Source of the DNA: Actinospica robiniae DSM 44927
GTDB taxonomy: Bacteria > Actinomycetota > Actinomycetes > Streptomycetales > Catenulisporaceae
Direction: 5' to 3'
Length of the DNA: 64,000 nucleotides
Assembly: GCF_000504285.1 (NCBI RefSeq)
Contig: NZ_KI632511.1
Coordinates: 3,221,372 to 3,285,371, forward strand
The notes under the pieces were generated by a model, which did not search any database, was not told the origin of the DNA, and saw only the letters and a program-made list of their open reading frames with translations. Position numbers and translations under genes: made by a program. Positions 53,285-61,664 of the stretch are shown here, piece after piece (within the stretch, counting starts at the first letter, position 1; each line of letters opens with the position of its first letter).

Positions 53285-53395
53285 TCAGGGCATGTGCCAC
53301 TGCTGATTGGAGGTGTCCCCGCACGTCCAGATCTGCACCTGGGTGCCGGAGCCGCCGTAGCCGGTCGAGTCGGCCGACTCCGTTGCCGGCAGCCC
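53285..53395 (-). pseudogene. C-terminal scrap of a ricin-type lectin domain
   Basis: Read on the minus strand, the last 30 codons give STGYGGSGTQVQIWTCGDTS followed by NQQWHMP and a stop. This is the final QxW repeat of a CBM13 domain like those at 7742 and 16840. Sequence upstream soon loses similarity, so only the tail of a former secreted enzyme remains, cut off by the neighbouring repeat element. Confidence 0.6.
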
Positions 53396-53781
53396 AACTT
53401 GCCACCGTGGAGGCGTCGAAGAGGCTAAAGGTGGCCTACTGCGAGCTGATGATCGGCTGAGTGGTCGTCAGGGTGTGGGCGGGCGCTTCGCGCCACCTGC
53501 GGTTTCGTCTGACCGCCCGCCCACCCGTTGCGTGGCGGGGCGGGCTGGGGTTTCAAGATTTCGCCTCCGGCGCGGGCCCTTCCTCGGAGAGAGCTGCCGG
53601 GGTCGTGTAGGTGCTGGCGTTGGTGGGGCGGGCTGTGGTCCGGGGTGGTCGGGTGCCGGGGGTGTGCTCTCTCCTCGGTCGGTCCCCGGAGGCAATCAGG
53701 AACCTGCCGGGAGGTCAAGCGGCGGCGGCTTCCGCTCATGCTCGATCTTGCATCGCGCCGCTTGACCTCCCGGCAGAACCC

Positions 53782-55573
53782 CAATGCCGCGTAGTTAAGG
53801 GTTTCCCGGCCCTGTCAAGTGGTGCTTTTCAGGGCATGTCGGTCTTGGTCGGGGTGGTGGACGCGCGAACGGGACGAGACCTCTGATACACCGGTGCGGT
53901 CTGCCAGGACTGCCCGGGAAATCAGAGGTCTCGTTGCCTGCCAAGTCTGCCATGCCCGCTCTCACCCGCGCCATCACGCGCGCCTGTGGTTCCTTCGCCG
54001 CGGGCCATCTCGGTCCTTTGACACAGGTGATCCCGTTCGAGCTGGTCGACGCGGTACTCGCCGAGACCGGCCGCACCGAGCGGCGAGTGCGCCGGCTGCC
54101 CTCACGCGTCGCGCTCTACCTCGTGCTGGCGATGGCGCTGTTCGAGAAGGCCCCGATATCCGGGGTGTTCTCCGTGCTGAGCGCGGGACTGAGGGCACCG
54201 GCGGTCTCGGAGAAGGCGTTGCGCGACGCACGCCGGCGGATCGGGCCGGAACCGGTCAAAGCGCTCTTCGACGTGCTCGCCGGCCCGATCGCGCAACCAC
54301 ACACCCCCGGAACGCGCTACCGCAGGTGGCGCACGGTCGCGTTCGACGGCTGCTCCTCCACCAAGATCCCCGACACCCCGGACAACCGGGCCGTCTACGG
54401 CCGCGCACCGGTACGCCACGGACACGCCGGCTACCCGATGCTGATGCTCATGACCCTGGCCGAGACCGGCACCCGCGCACTGGCCGCAGCGGTGTTCGGA
54501 CCGAGTGGCACCGGGGAGATCGCCTACGCCGAGAAACTCCTTGCCCACCTCGACGCGAGCATGCTGCTACTGGCCGACCGCGGCTTCGACGCCGCCGGTT
54601 TCCTGGCCAAAGCCGCCGGCACCGGGGCACACCTGCTCGTGCGCGCCACCGCCAACCGCCGCCCGCCCGTGCTCGCACACCTACCCGACGGCTCCTACCT
54701 CACCCTGATCGGCACACTCAGGATGCGGGTGATCGAAGCCGAGGTCACCGTCACCGCCACCGACGGCTCCACCCACACCGGCACCTACCGGCTGATCACC
54801 ACCCTGCTCGAACACCGGTCCGACCCCGCACCCACACTCCTCGCCCTCTACCACGAACGCTGGGAGACCGAGACCGCGTTCCTCGCCATCCGCCACACCC
54901 TGCTCGACGGACGCGTCCTACGCTCACGCGACCCCGCGGGCCTGGCCCAGGAGATGTGGGGCATCCTCACCGTCTACCAGGCCCTACGCACCCTCATGTG
55001 CGAAGCAGCCGAAACAATCCCCGGCACCGACCCCGACCGGATGTCCTTCACCCTCGCCCTGCACACCGCCCGCACCCACACCATCCTCGCCGACCTCGGC
55101 AACCCCACCGACCGGCCCGGGCCCATCGGCCACGCCGTCCTGGCCCCACCCCAACCCCGCCCGCCGCCCCCGCCACAGCACCCGCAAACTCAAATCCCCC
55201 GGCCAGCGCTACACCTACAAAGACCCCACCAGACCCACCCACAGCACCACGATCACCGGCATCACCCTCACGATCCACCCGCCCACCATCACCCCGCCAC
55301 CCGCCCCACCCCCCGGCCAACCCGGCCAACCCGGCCGAGCACCCGAGAAAAACCACGTCCTGAACCTCCTCCGACAGACCCCCGACCAGCCCCGACGCAT
55401 CCCCGAGATCGCCGCCGCCCTCGGTATCAGCGGCCGAAAACACACCAACAACCTGGGCGTCAGAATCAACCGCTGGGCCCACCAAGGACTCCTGACCAAA
55501 ACAGCCCCCGGCACCTACACGATCAAGAAACAGCCCTTGACAGACCACCAGAACCCTTAACTACGCGGCATTG
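53782..55573 (+). mobile_element. IS4-family insertion sequence, 1.79 kb
   Basis: Terminal inverted repeats begin CAATGCCGCGTAGTTAAGGG on both ends (left 53782, right end 55573), are perfect for 22 bp, and then are partly conserved (CTGTCAAG). A perfect 10-bp target duplication GGCAGAACCC lies at 53772-53781 and 55574-55583. The IS has split the left arm of the surrounding repeat element; joining the flanks restores the intact arm sequence CCCGGCAGAACCCTGATCGG, seen also in the right arm. Confidence 0.9.
53934..55560 (+). CDS. IS4-family transposase, probable frameshift near 55150
   Basis: It starts MPAKSAMPALTRAITRACGS with an IS4 N-terminal domain (GPLTQVIPFELVDAVLAETG). Catalytic DDE residues lie in AFDGCSSTKIPDTPDN, LLADRGFDAAGF and YHERWETETAFLAIRH. 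In the starting frame the protein turns into Pro/His/Arg-rich nonsense after about residue 400 and would end at 55586. From about 55160 the +1 frame carries the natural end (RKLKSPGQRYTYKDPT, then a helix-turn-helix-like IPEIAAALGISGRKHTNN) and stops at 55560, inside the right repeat. The switch lies in the C-rich stretch 55144-55160. It may be an inactivating indel, a sequencing error or programmed +1 frameshifting. Confidence 0.85.
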
Positions 55574-55705
55574 GGCAGAACCCTGATCGGGCTTCGCCTG
55601 CCCGACCGAGGAGAGAGCACACCCCCTGAGGGTCCGGTGCGAGCTGCGCTCAGGCCGAGCCCCGGCCCGCGGCCCGGCCGCGATCGATCCGGCAAAATCC
55701 TGCAT

Positions 55706-56169
55706 CGCCGTCCTGAGCTGCCCTTCCTCTCTACTCCTTCAACGCCGGGGAACGTCGCCGAGTGCCCGGAAATAGCCTGAATTTTCTTTATCTGGTAAAC
55801 GCCGGATACGCGGTTTTTGTCGGTGGCGGCGTCTAGCATGGAAGAGTACGGGGATCGGGACTTGCGACGGGAGGGGTGGTGGGCGCGGTGGCTGGGCAGA
55901 TGGCGTCAGGGGTGTGGCTGAAGGCGGTGCAGGATTTCCCTCGGGGTGCGACCGAGCCACGCGATCGTGCGCATCGCGTGAGCACCGGGTGGATCGGACC
56001 GGGGCGCTGCAGAATCCTTCCGCATCGGGCGCGGCTGGCCGCGGGATTCTGCCGCGAGATCTGGGATCGGGATGCTCGGATCAGGGTGATGTAAGATCCG
56101 ACATGAGGTGCGACCGGCCCACGGGACCCTTCGCGCGGATCGATGATCGGGATGGTCGGATCAGGGTGG
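55706..56169. other. Non-coding centre of the second inverted-arm element
   Basis: No gene is visible. The stretch has a promoter-like AT-richer part (55775-55850) resembling the region in front of the HNH gene at 12890-12950 (both contain TTTTGTCGG). It also has degenerate copies of a GATGC-GGATCC-GCAT-like unit (around 55930, 56010, 56090, 56170). It looks like the remains of a DUF222-type element whose gene has been deleted. Confidence 0.5.
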
Positions 56170-56747
56170 TGCAGGTTTCTTCCGGATCGGGCGCGGCCGG
56201 GCCGCGGGCCGGGGCTCGGCCCGAGCGCAGCTCGCACCGGACCCTCAGGGGGTGTGCTCTCTCCTCGGTCGGGCAGGCGAAGCCCGATCAGGGTTCTGCC
56301 GGGAGGTCAAGCGGCGCCATGCAGAATCAAGCACCAGCCACAGCCACCGCCGCTTGACCTCCCGGCAGGTCCCTGATTGCCTCCGGGGACCAACCGAGGA
56401 GAGAGCACACCCCCGCAACCTCACCATCCCGAACAACAGCCCGCCCCGCCACGCCGGCACCCACGCAACCCCGGCATCTCTCTCCGAGGAAGGGCCCCAG
56501 CCGGAGGCGAGATCTTGAAACTCCAGCCCACCCCACCAACGCAACGGGTGGGCGGGTGGACAGAAGAACCGTGGGCGACGCGAAGCGGCCGCCCCGCCGA
56601 CTACCCCGACCCGACAAGCCACTACACCCCATCAGCACCCAGTCGGTCATCAATCCGTATTGAACGATCCGCATGTCAAGAGTTCTGCCGGGTTCCGGAA
56701 CCCATGGGGTGAATCCGTGATCGATTCCCGGAACCTGTCGCATGGGA

Positions 56748-56795
56748 TTGACACCGCCCGGGAATTCCCGTACACCTCCCTCGGAGAGCGCTCTC
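56748..56795 (+). promoter_or_regulatory. Promoter and operators of the large GH3 gene
   Basis: TTGACA (56748-56753) is followed after 17 bases by TACACC (56771-56776). A palindrome CGGGAATTCCCG (56759-56770) fills the spacer, and GAGAGCGCTCTC (56784-56795) covers the expected transcription start. The latter resembles the GGGAGCGCTCCC class of LacI-type operators of actinobacterial cellulase genes. Confidence 0.6.
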
Positions 56796-56919
56796 ACAGG
56801 TTTCACCAGCCATCGCGCGCGCTCCGATGCCGACGAGACGCGGGCACGTATATGTGCTCTGCGACCGCTGGCACGCGCCCGGAATTCGGGCCGCGGATCA
56901 GGTAATCGAAGGGAATGTC

Positions 56920-59900
56920 ATGAGTCCTCGCCCACTCCCACGGCCCCCGGCGCCCGCGCGCGGCGGACCCCGCCGCCGGCCCGCGCTGCGTGCGCTGCTC
57001 GCGGTCACGGCGCTCTTCTCGCTGTCCATGGCCGCCAGCGCCAACTCCCCGGCGTCCGCCGCGGCGGAGGCGCCCTACGGCGGCACGGCGGCCCCGGTGC
57101 CCGGCACCGTCTTGGCGGCCAACTACGACACCGGCGGGCAGGGCACGGCCTACAACGTGGCCTCCACCAACGGAAGCGCCAACAGCTACCGGGCCGACGG
57201 GATCGACGTCGAGACCACCGCCGACACCCAGAACAACACCGGCGGCGGAGCCTACGACATCGGCTGGACCAACGCCGGCCAGTGGTTCAAGTACACCGTC
57301 AACGTCGCCGCTGCCGGAACCTACAGCGTCGCGCTGCGCGTCTCCTCGCCCTACGGGATCACCGACGCGCTGCACATCGCCAACTCGTCCGGCACCAACC
57401 TGAGCGGCTCGGTCGCGGTGCCCAACACCGGCGGATACGAGACCTGGGCCACGGTGACCGCCAACGTCACCCTACCGGCCGGCACCCAGACCCTCACCGT
57501 CGATCAGGACTCGAACGGCTTCAACTTCCACTACATGGCCTTCACCCAGACTTCGGGCGGCGGGGGCGGCGGAGGCACGGGTTCAGGCTCGTCGGGCAAT
57601 GACCAGCCGTTCGGCGGCACCCCGACCGCCGTCCCGGGCACGCTCCCGGTCGCCAACTACGACACCGGTGGCCAGGGCACGGCCTACAACGTGGCCTCCA
57701 CCAACGGAAGCGCCAACAGCTACCGAAGCGACGGCGTCGACCTCGAGACCACAGCCGACACCCAGAACAACACTGGCGGCGGAGCCTACGACATGGGCTG
57801 GACCAACCCCGGCCAGTGGTTCAAGTACACCGTCAACGTCGCGAGCGCCGGGGCGTACACCGTGGGCTTCCGGGTCGCCTCGCCGTACGGAATCGCAGAT
57901 GCCTTACACATCGTGAACTCCTCCGGCACCAACCTGACCGGCTCGGTCGCGGTGCCCAACACCGGCGGATACGAGACCTGGACGACCGTCACCGTCAGCG
58001 TCACGCTGCCGGCCGGCACCCAGACCCTCACCGTCGATCAGGACTCGAACGGCTTCAACTTCCACTACATGGCGTTCTCTCAGGGCTCGAGCAGCGGAGG
58101 CGGCGGGGGCGGAGGTGGAAGCGGCGGGACCAGCCCGACCGAGTACTGCGGGATTCAGGATCTTGCGATGGGCCAGCCGACCACGGCCTCCTCGACCTAT
58201 TCCGCCACCGGCAACCCGGCCTACGCCGCCACCGACGGCGACCCGGGCACCCGGTGGGAGAGCGCGTACAGCGACCCGCAGTGGCTCGATGTGGACCTCG
58301 GGTCCAAGACGCAGATCTGCAGCATAGGCCTGCTCTGGGAATCCGCCTACGCCTCCGCGTTCCAGATCCAGGTGTCCAACGACAACGCGACCTGGACCAC
58401 GGTGTACTCCACCACGACCGGCGCCGGCGGGCAGGAGACGTACCCCGTCTCCACCACCGCGCGGTACGTCCGCGTCTACGCCACGACGAGGGCGACCCAG
58501 TGGGGCGACTCGATCTTCGAGCTCGATGTCTACGGCTTGACGACGACCGCGCCGCTCACCGGCGGGACCGGCAACGGCGGCAACGGCAGCTGCCCCTGGG
58601 TCGGGTCCACCGCGCCGGTCTCCCAGCGGGTACAGCAGGTGCTCAACACCATGAACCAGTCCGAGGAGGCCAGCCTGCTCTCCGGTGACGGCACCTCGAG
58701 CTACATCGGCCAGGTCCCGGCCATTCCGAACCTGTGCATCCGCTCGATCAACATGGAGGACGGCCCGTCCGGAGTCGGCGACGGCAACGGCGGCGTCACC
58801 GCGTTCCCGGACGGCGAGAACGCCGCCGCGACCTGGGACCCGGCATTGGTCCAGCAAGAAGGCACGGCCAAGGGCGCCGAGTTCGCCGGCAAGGGCGCGA
58901 ATGTCTCGCTCGGCCCGACGGCCAACCTGGTGCGCGACCCGCGCTGGGGCCGGACCTACGAGACCTACGGCGAGGACCCGTACCTTGCCGGCCAGATCAC
59001 CACGGCCGAGGTCGACGGCCTGCAGAGCCAGGACGTGATGGCCATGGTCAAGCACGTCGCCGCCTACGACCAGGAGCAGTACCCCAACGGCAGCAACAAT
59101 GAGACGGTCAGCCAGCAGGCGCTCGAAGAGCTCTACCTGGCACCCTTCCAGGCCGCGGCCGAGCAGTCCGCGCCCGCCTCGATGATGTGCTCCTACGCGG
59201 TGGTCAACAACGCCGCCTCGTGCGCCAGCGCCGAGATGCTGCAGGACGGTCTGGACAACCAGGCGAACTACGGCGGCTTCATCACCTCCGACTGGGGTGG
59301 CGCCGGTTCCGCCGTCGGCGACCTCGAGGGCGGCATGAACGTGGCGATGCCGTTCTCCAACGCAGGCGACGTCACCGCGGCCTTGTCCGCGGGCACCCTG
59401 AGCCCCGCGATCGTCAACGAGCGGGTCGCCCAGATCCTCACTCAGATGTTCGCGTTCGGCATGTTCGACAACCCCGCGTCCGGATCCCTCTCCAACACCG
59501 TCACCAACGCGGCACACGTGCAGACCGCGCTGCAGATGGGCGAGGAGGGCACGGTCCTGCTCAAGAACAGCGGCCTGCTCCCGCTCAACCCCAACCCGAC
59601 CACCAAGCAGACGATCGCGGTCATCGGCACCGACGGCGGCGCCGGGGTCGAGCTCGCCGGCGGCGGCAGCGGCGGGGTCGACAGCTCGAACACGATCTGG
59701 CCGCTGACCGGCATCCAGAACGCGGTCGGGCCGAACGTCACCGTGACCTACACCCAGGGCGACGACAACGGCACCGCGGACATCCCGCAGGCGGTCGCCG
59801 CCGCGCAGGCCGCCACCGACGCGATCATCTACGTCAACCTGCCCGAGGGCGAGGAGAGCGACCTGACCTCCATCGACCTCTCCAGCGCCGACGAGACGAT

Positions 59901-60969
59901 GATCGCGGATGTGGCCGCGGCCAACCCGCACACCATCGTCGTGATCAACAGCGGCGGCCCGGTCGTCATGCCGTGGCTGGGCTCGGTCGCCGGCGTGTTC
60001 GAGAACTGGTACGGCGGCGGCGAGACCGGCGCGGCGACGGCGGCGCTGATCTTCGGCACCGCGGACCCGTCCGGCAAGCTGCCGGTCACCTTCCCGTCCA
60101 GTCTGAGCCAGGTTCCCGCGCAGACGACCGCGCAGTGGCCGGGCACGCCGACCGGGCCGATCTACAGCGAGGGCGTGAACATCGGCTACCGCTGGTACCA
60201 GTCGCAGAACATCACGCCATTGTTCTCGTTCGGATACGGGCTCTCCTACACGAAGTTCTCGTTCTCCAACCTCAGCGTCGGCGCCTTCAACGCCGACGGC
60301 AACGCCACCGTGACCGCGACGATGACCAACACCGGTTCGGTCGCCGGAGCCGACGTCGCCCAGATGTACGTGGGCGATCCCGCCGCCAGCGCCGACCCGC
60401 CGCTCCAGCTCAAGGGCTTCGACCGGGTCAGCCTCAACCCCGGCCAAAGCGCCACCGTGAGTTTCCCCCTCAACATCCACGACCTCGCCTCCTGGGCGCA
60501 GACGGACAACCAGTGGGAGGCGCAGGCCGGCACGTACTCGATCAAGGTCGGGGACGCGTCGAACAACCTGCCGCTGACCGGCTCGACCAGCCTGGCCCAG
60601 ACCCTGACCGGCCAGATCGCGGCGGGAGCGTCCGCCGCCGGCGTCTCGAGCGCCAACGCTGCCGTGAGCGCGAACGTCACCGCCAACTCCGGCGTGCCGG
60701 GCGCGGAGACAGTGGGCGTGGTCAACCCGTTCGGCTACAGCAGCCCGAAGGGCGCCTCGGCCTCCTTCACCATGCAGGCCGTGGACTCGAACGCGTCCCA
60801 GACGCTCACCTACACCGCGACCGGACTGCCGCCAGGCTTCTCGATCGCAGCCAACGGCACGGTCTCCGGAACCGGCACCACACTCGGGACTTACACCGTG
60901 ACCATCACCGCGACCGATACGAAGGGGGTGTCCGGCTCGGCCACCTTCGTGTGGACCGTCGCGCAATAA
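56920..60969 (+). CDS. Large secreted multidomain GH3 glycosidase (CBM6-CBM6-discoidin-GH3-Ig)
   Basis: 1349 residues. A signal peptide (RPALRALLAVTALFSLSMAA) is followed by two nearly identical CBM6-like modules (about 50-215 and 228-387, each with GGQGTAYNVASTNGSANSYR), with Gly-rich linkers. A discoidin/F5-8C module follows (ASSTYSATGNPAYAATDGDP to SIFELDVYG). The GH3 catalytic part then starts at RVQQVLNTMNQSEEASLLSG, with KHVAAYDQEQYPNGSNNETV and nucleophile aspartate in FITSDWGGAGS (about residue 790), a GH3 C-domain, an fn3-like part (FSFGYGLSYTKFSFSNL) and an Ig-like terminal domain (TATGLPPGFSIAANGTVSGT). It should release sugars from beta-linked plant polymers outside the cell. ATG 56920 has GAAGGGA 6 bases upstream. 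Confidence 0.94.
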   Translation: MSPRPLPRPPAPARGGPRRRPALRALLAVTALFSLSMAASANSPASAAAEAPYGGTAAPVPGTVLAANYDTGGQGTAYNVASTNGSANSYRADGIDVETTADTQNNTGGGAYDIGWTNAGQWFKYTVNVAAAGTYSVALRVSSPYGITDALHIANSSGTNLSGSVAVPNTGGYETWATVTANVTLPAGTQTLTVDQDSNGFNFHYMAFTQTSGGGGGGGTGSGSSGNDQPFGGTPTAVPGTLPVANYDTGGQGTAYNVASTNGSANSYRSDGVDLETTADTQNNTGGGAYDMGWTNPGQWFKYTVNVASAGAYTVGFRVASPYGIADALHIVNSSGTNLTGSVAVPNTGGYETWTTVTVSVTLPAGTQTLTVDQDSNGFNFHYMAFSQGSSSGGGGGGGGSGGTSPTEYCGIQDLAMGQPTTASSTYSATGNPAYAATDGDPGTRWESAYSDPQWLDVDLGSKTQICSIGLLWESAYASAFQIQVSNDNATWTTVYSTTTGAGGQETYPVSTTARYVRVYATTRATQWGDSIFELDVYGLTTTAPLTGGTGNGGNGSCPWVGSTAPVSQRVQQVLNTMNQSEEASLLSGDGTSSYIGQVPAIPNLCIRSINMEDGPSGVGDGNGGVTAFPDGENAAATWDPALVQQEGTAKGAEFAGKGANVSLGPTANLVRDPRWGRTYETYGEDPYLAGQITTAEVDGLQSQDVMAMVKHVAAYDQEQYPNGSNNETVSQQALEELYLAPFQAAAEQSAPASMMCSYAVVNNAASCASAEMLQDGLDNQANYGGFITSDWGGAGSAVGDLEGGMNVAMPFSNAGDVTAALSAGTLSPAIVNERVAQILTQMFAFGMFDNPASGSLSNTVTNAAHVQTALQMGEEGTVLLKNSGLLPLNPNPTTKQTIAVIGTDGGAGVELAGGGSGGVDSSNTIWPLTGIQNAVGPNVTVTYTQGDDNGTADIPQAVAAAQAATDAIIYVNLPEGEESDLTSIDLSSADETMIADVAAANPHTIVVINSGGPVVMPWLGSVAGVFENWYGGGETGAATAALIFGTADPSGKLPVTFPSSLSQVPAQTTAQWPGTPTGPIYSEGVNIGYRWYQSQNITPLFSFGYGLSYTKFSFSNLSVGAFNADGNATVTATMTNTGSVAGADVAQMYVGDPAASADPPLQLKGFDRVSLNPGQSATVSFPLNIHDLASWAQTDNQWEAQAGTYSIKVGDASNNLPLTGSTSLAQTLTGQIAAGASAAGVSSANAAVSANVTANSGVPGAETVGVVNPFGYSSPKGASASFTMQAVDSNASQTLTYTATGLPPGFSIAANGTVSGTGTTLGTYTVTITATDTKGVSGSATFVWTVAQ

Positions 60970-61082
60970 GCAGTCACACGATAGGCAACAGGACGGATGA
61001 GCGTGCCGTCGCGGGGTACGAGGGGCCAGCGCGGCTCCGAAGGCGCCGCGACGACACGACAGACGCCAGAGGGATGCAGAGC

Positions 61083-61424
61083 ATGAGCGAGACGACGTTC
61101 GATGTGGCAGTCACAGCTGACACGGCCGACTATGCAGTGGTGTCGGTCCACGGCGACCTGGACCTACTGGGCGCGACGAAGCTGCACCGTCCGCTGAGCG
61201 ACGCGCTCAGCCGGCCGGTGGCCGTACTCGACCTGACCAAGTGCGAGTTCTGTGACTCCTCGGGCCTGCGCACCATCCTGGAGGCGATGCAGCGGGCGCA
61301 CGGCGCCGGCCGCGCCTTCCGCATCGCCGGCGCGGGCAAGGCGGTGGTCCGCGTCTTCGAGACCGCGGGCCTGCTCACAGAACTGAGTCTCTACCCGAGT
61401 GTGGAGGCCGCGGTCGAAGGCTGA
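61083..61424 (+). CDS. STAS-domain protein (anti-sigma-factor antagonist type)
   Basis: 113 residues: a STAS fold with VSVHGDLDLLGATKLHRPLS and the phosphorylatable-serine region VLDLTKCEFCDSSGLRTILE. Proteins of this class bind anti-sigma kinases when unphosphorylated and so free a sigma factor. ATG 61083 is preferred, with ATG 61074 as an alternative. No anti-sigma or sigma gene is in the window. It follows the GH3 gene by 113 bp and ends at a strong terminator. Confidence 0.9.
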   Translation: MSETTFDVAVTADTADYAVVSVHGDLDLLGATKLHRPLSDALSRPVAVLDLTKCEFCDSSGLRTILEAMQRAHGAGRAFRIAGAGKAVVRVFETAGLLTELSLYPSVEAAVEG

Positions 61425-61451
61425 GCAGGTCGGCCGGAAGTTCACTGCCCA

Positions 61452-61486
61452 AGGACGCGAGGAGGTCATCGACCTCCTCGCGTCCT
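61452..61486 (+). terminator. Terminator after the STAS gene
   Basis: AGGACGCGAGGAGGTC (61452-61467) pairs perfectly with GACCTCCTCGCGTCCT (61471-61486), a 16-bp stem with a 3-base loop, followed by GCTTGTT. Confidence 0.85.
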
Positions 61487-61507
61487 GCTTGTTCCGCACG
61501 ACGGGGG

Positions 61508-61554
61508 TTGACACCGTGGAGTTCATTCCTCCAGGCTTTGGGAGAGCGCTCTCC
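61508..61554 (+). promoter_or_regulatory. Promoter with LacI-type operator before the last permease
   Basis: TTGACA (61508-61513) and, 18 bases on, CAGGCT (61532-61537) as a -10 candidate. GGAGAGCGCTCTCC (61541-61554), a perfect 14-bp palindrome, sits over the likely start, as in the GH3 promoter at 56748-56795. Confidence 0.55.
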
Positions 61555-61610
61555 TGCGCGCTCACCGCGCGACTTTTCGGTACATACAGTTCCATCTCAG
61601 GGGGAGTCGT

Positions 61611-61664
61611 ATGCACGTCGGAGTGCCCGCGACAGATGTCTGCTGCGCACGGCGTGCTGGATGA
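61611..61664 (+). CDS. 17-codon leader ORF with adjacent cysteine codons
   Basis: ATG 61611 has a very strong ribosome site (GGGGGAG, 5 bases upstream) and encodes MHVGVPATDVCCARRAG, then TGA. The stop overlaps the start of the permease gene as ATGA, so the two are translationally coupled. Two tandem TGC codons near the end recall cysteine-responsive leader peptides of actinobacteria. It is too short to judge conservation. Confidence 0.5.
   Translation: MHVGVPATDVCCARRAG

Larger units (their letters stand above)
53471..56603. repeat. Second long-inverted-arm element, interrupted by an IS
   Basis: The left arm runs 53471-53781 and continues at 55584-55705; the right arm is its inverted copy at about 56170-56603. 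The arms share GTGTGCTCTCTCCTCGGT, CAATCAGG, CCTGCCGGGAGGTCAAGCGG and AGGGTCCGGTGCGAGCTGCG. They have the same nested hairpin plan as the arms at 12323 and 14589, with a related CCTGCCGGG core. Without the IS and one target copy the element would be about 1.3 kb. Confidence 0.7.

Noticed and set aside
53475-53886. Short open frames between the S26 gene and the IS transposase
   Set aside because: Located in the left arm of the inverted-repeat element and the IS end; no protein-like pattern.
57904-60966. 1020-codon open frame on the minus strand opposite the large GH3 gene
   Set aside because: Composition is Arg/Gly/Val/Asp-rich without domains, and it mirrors the GH3 coding strand; a GC-rich antisense artefact.
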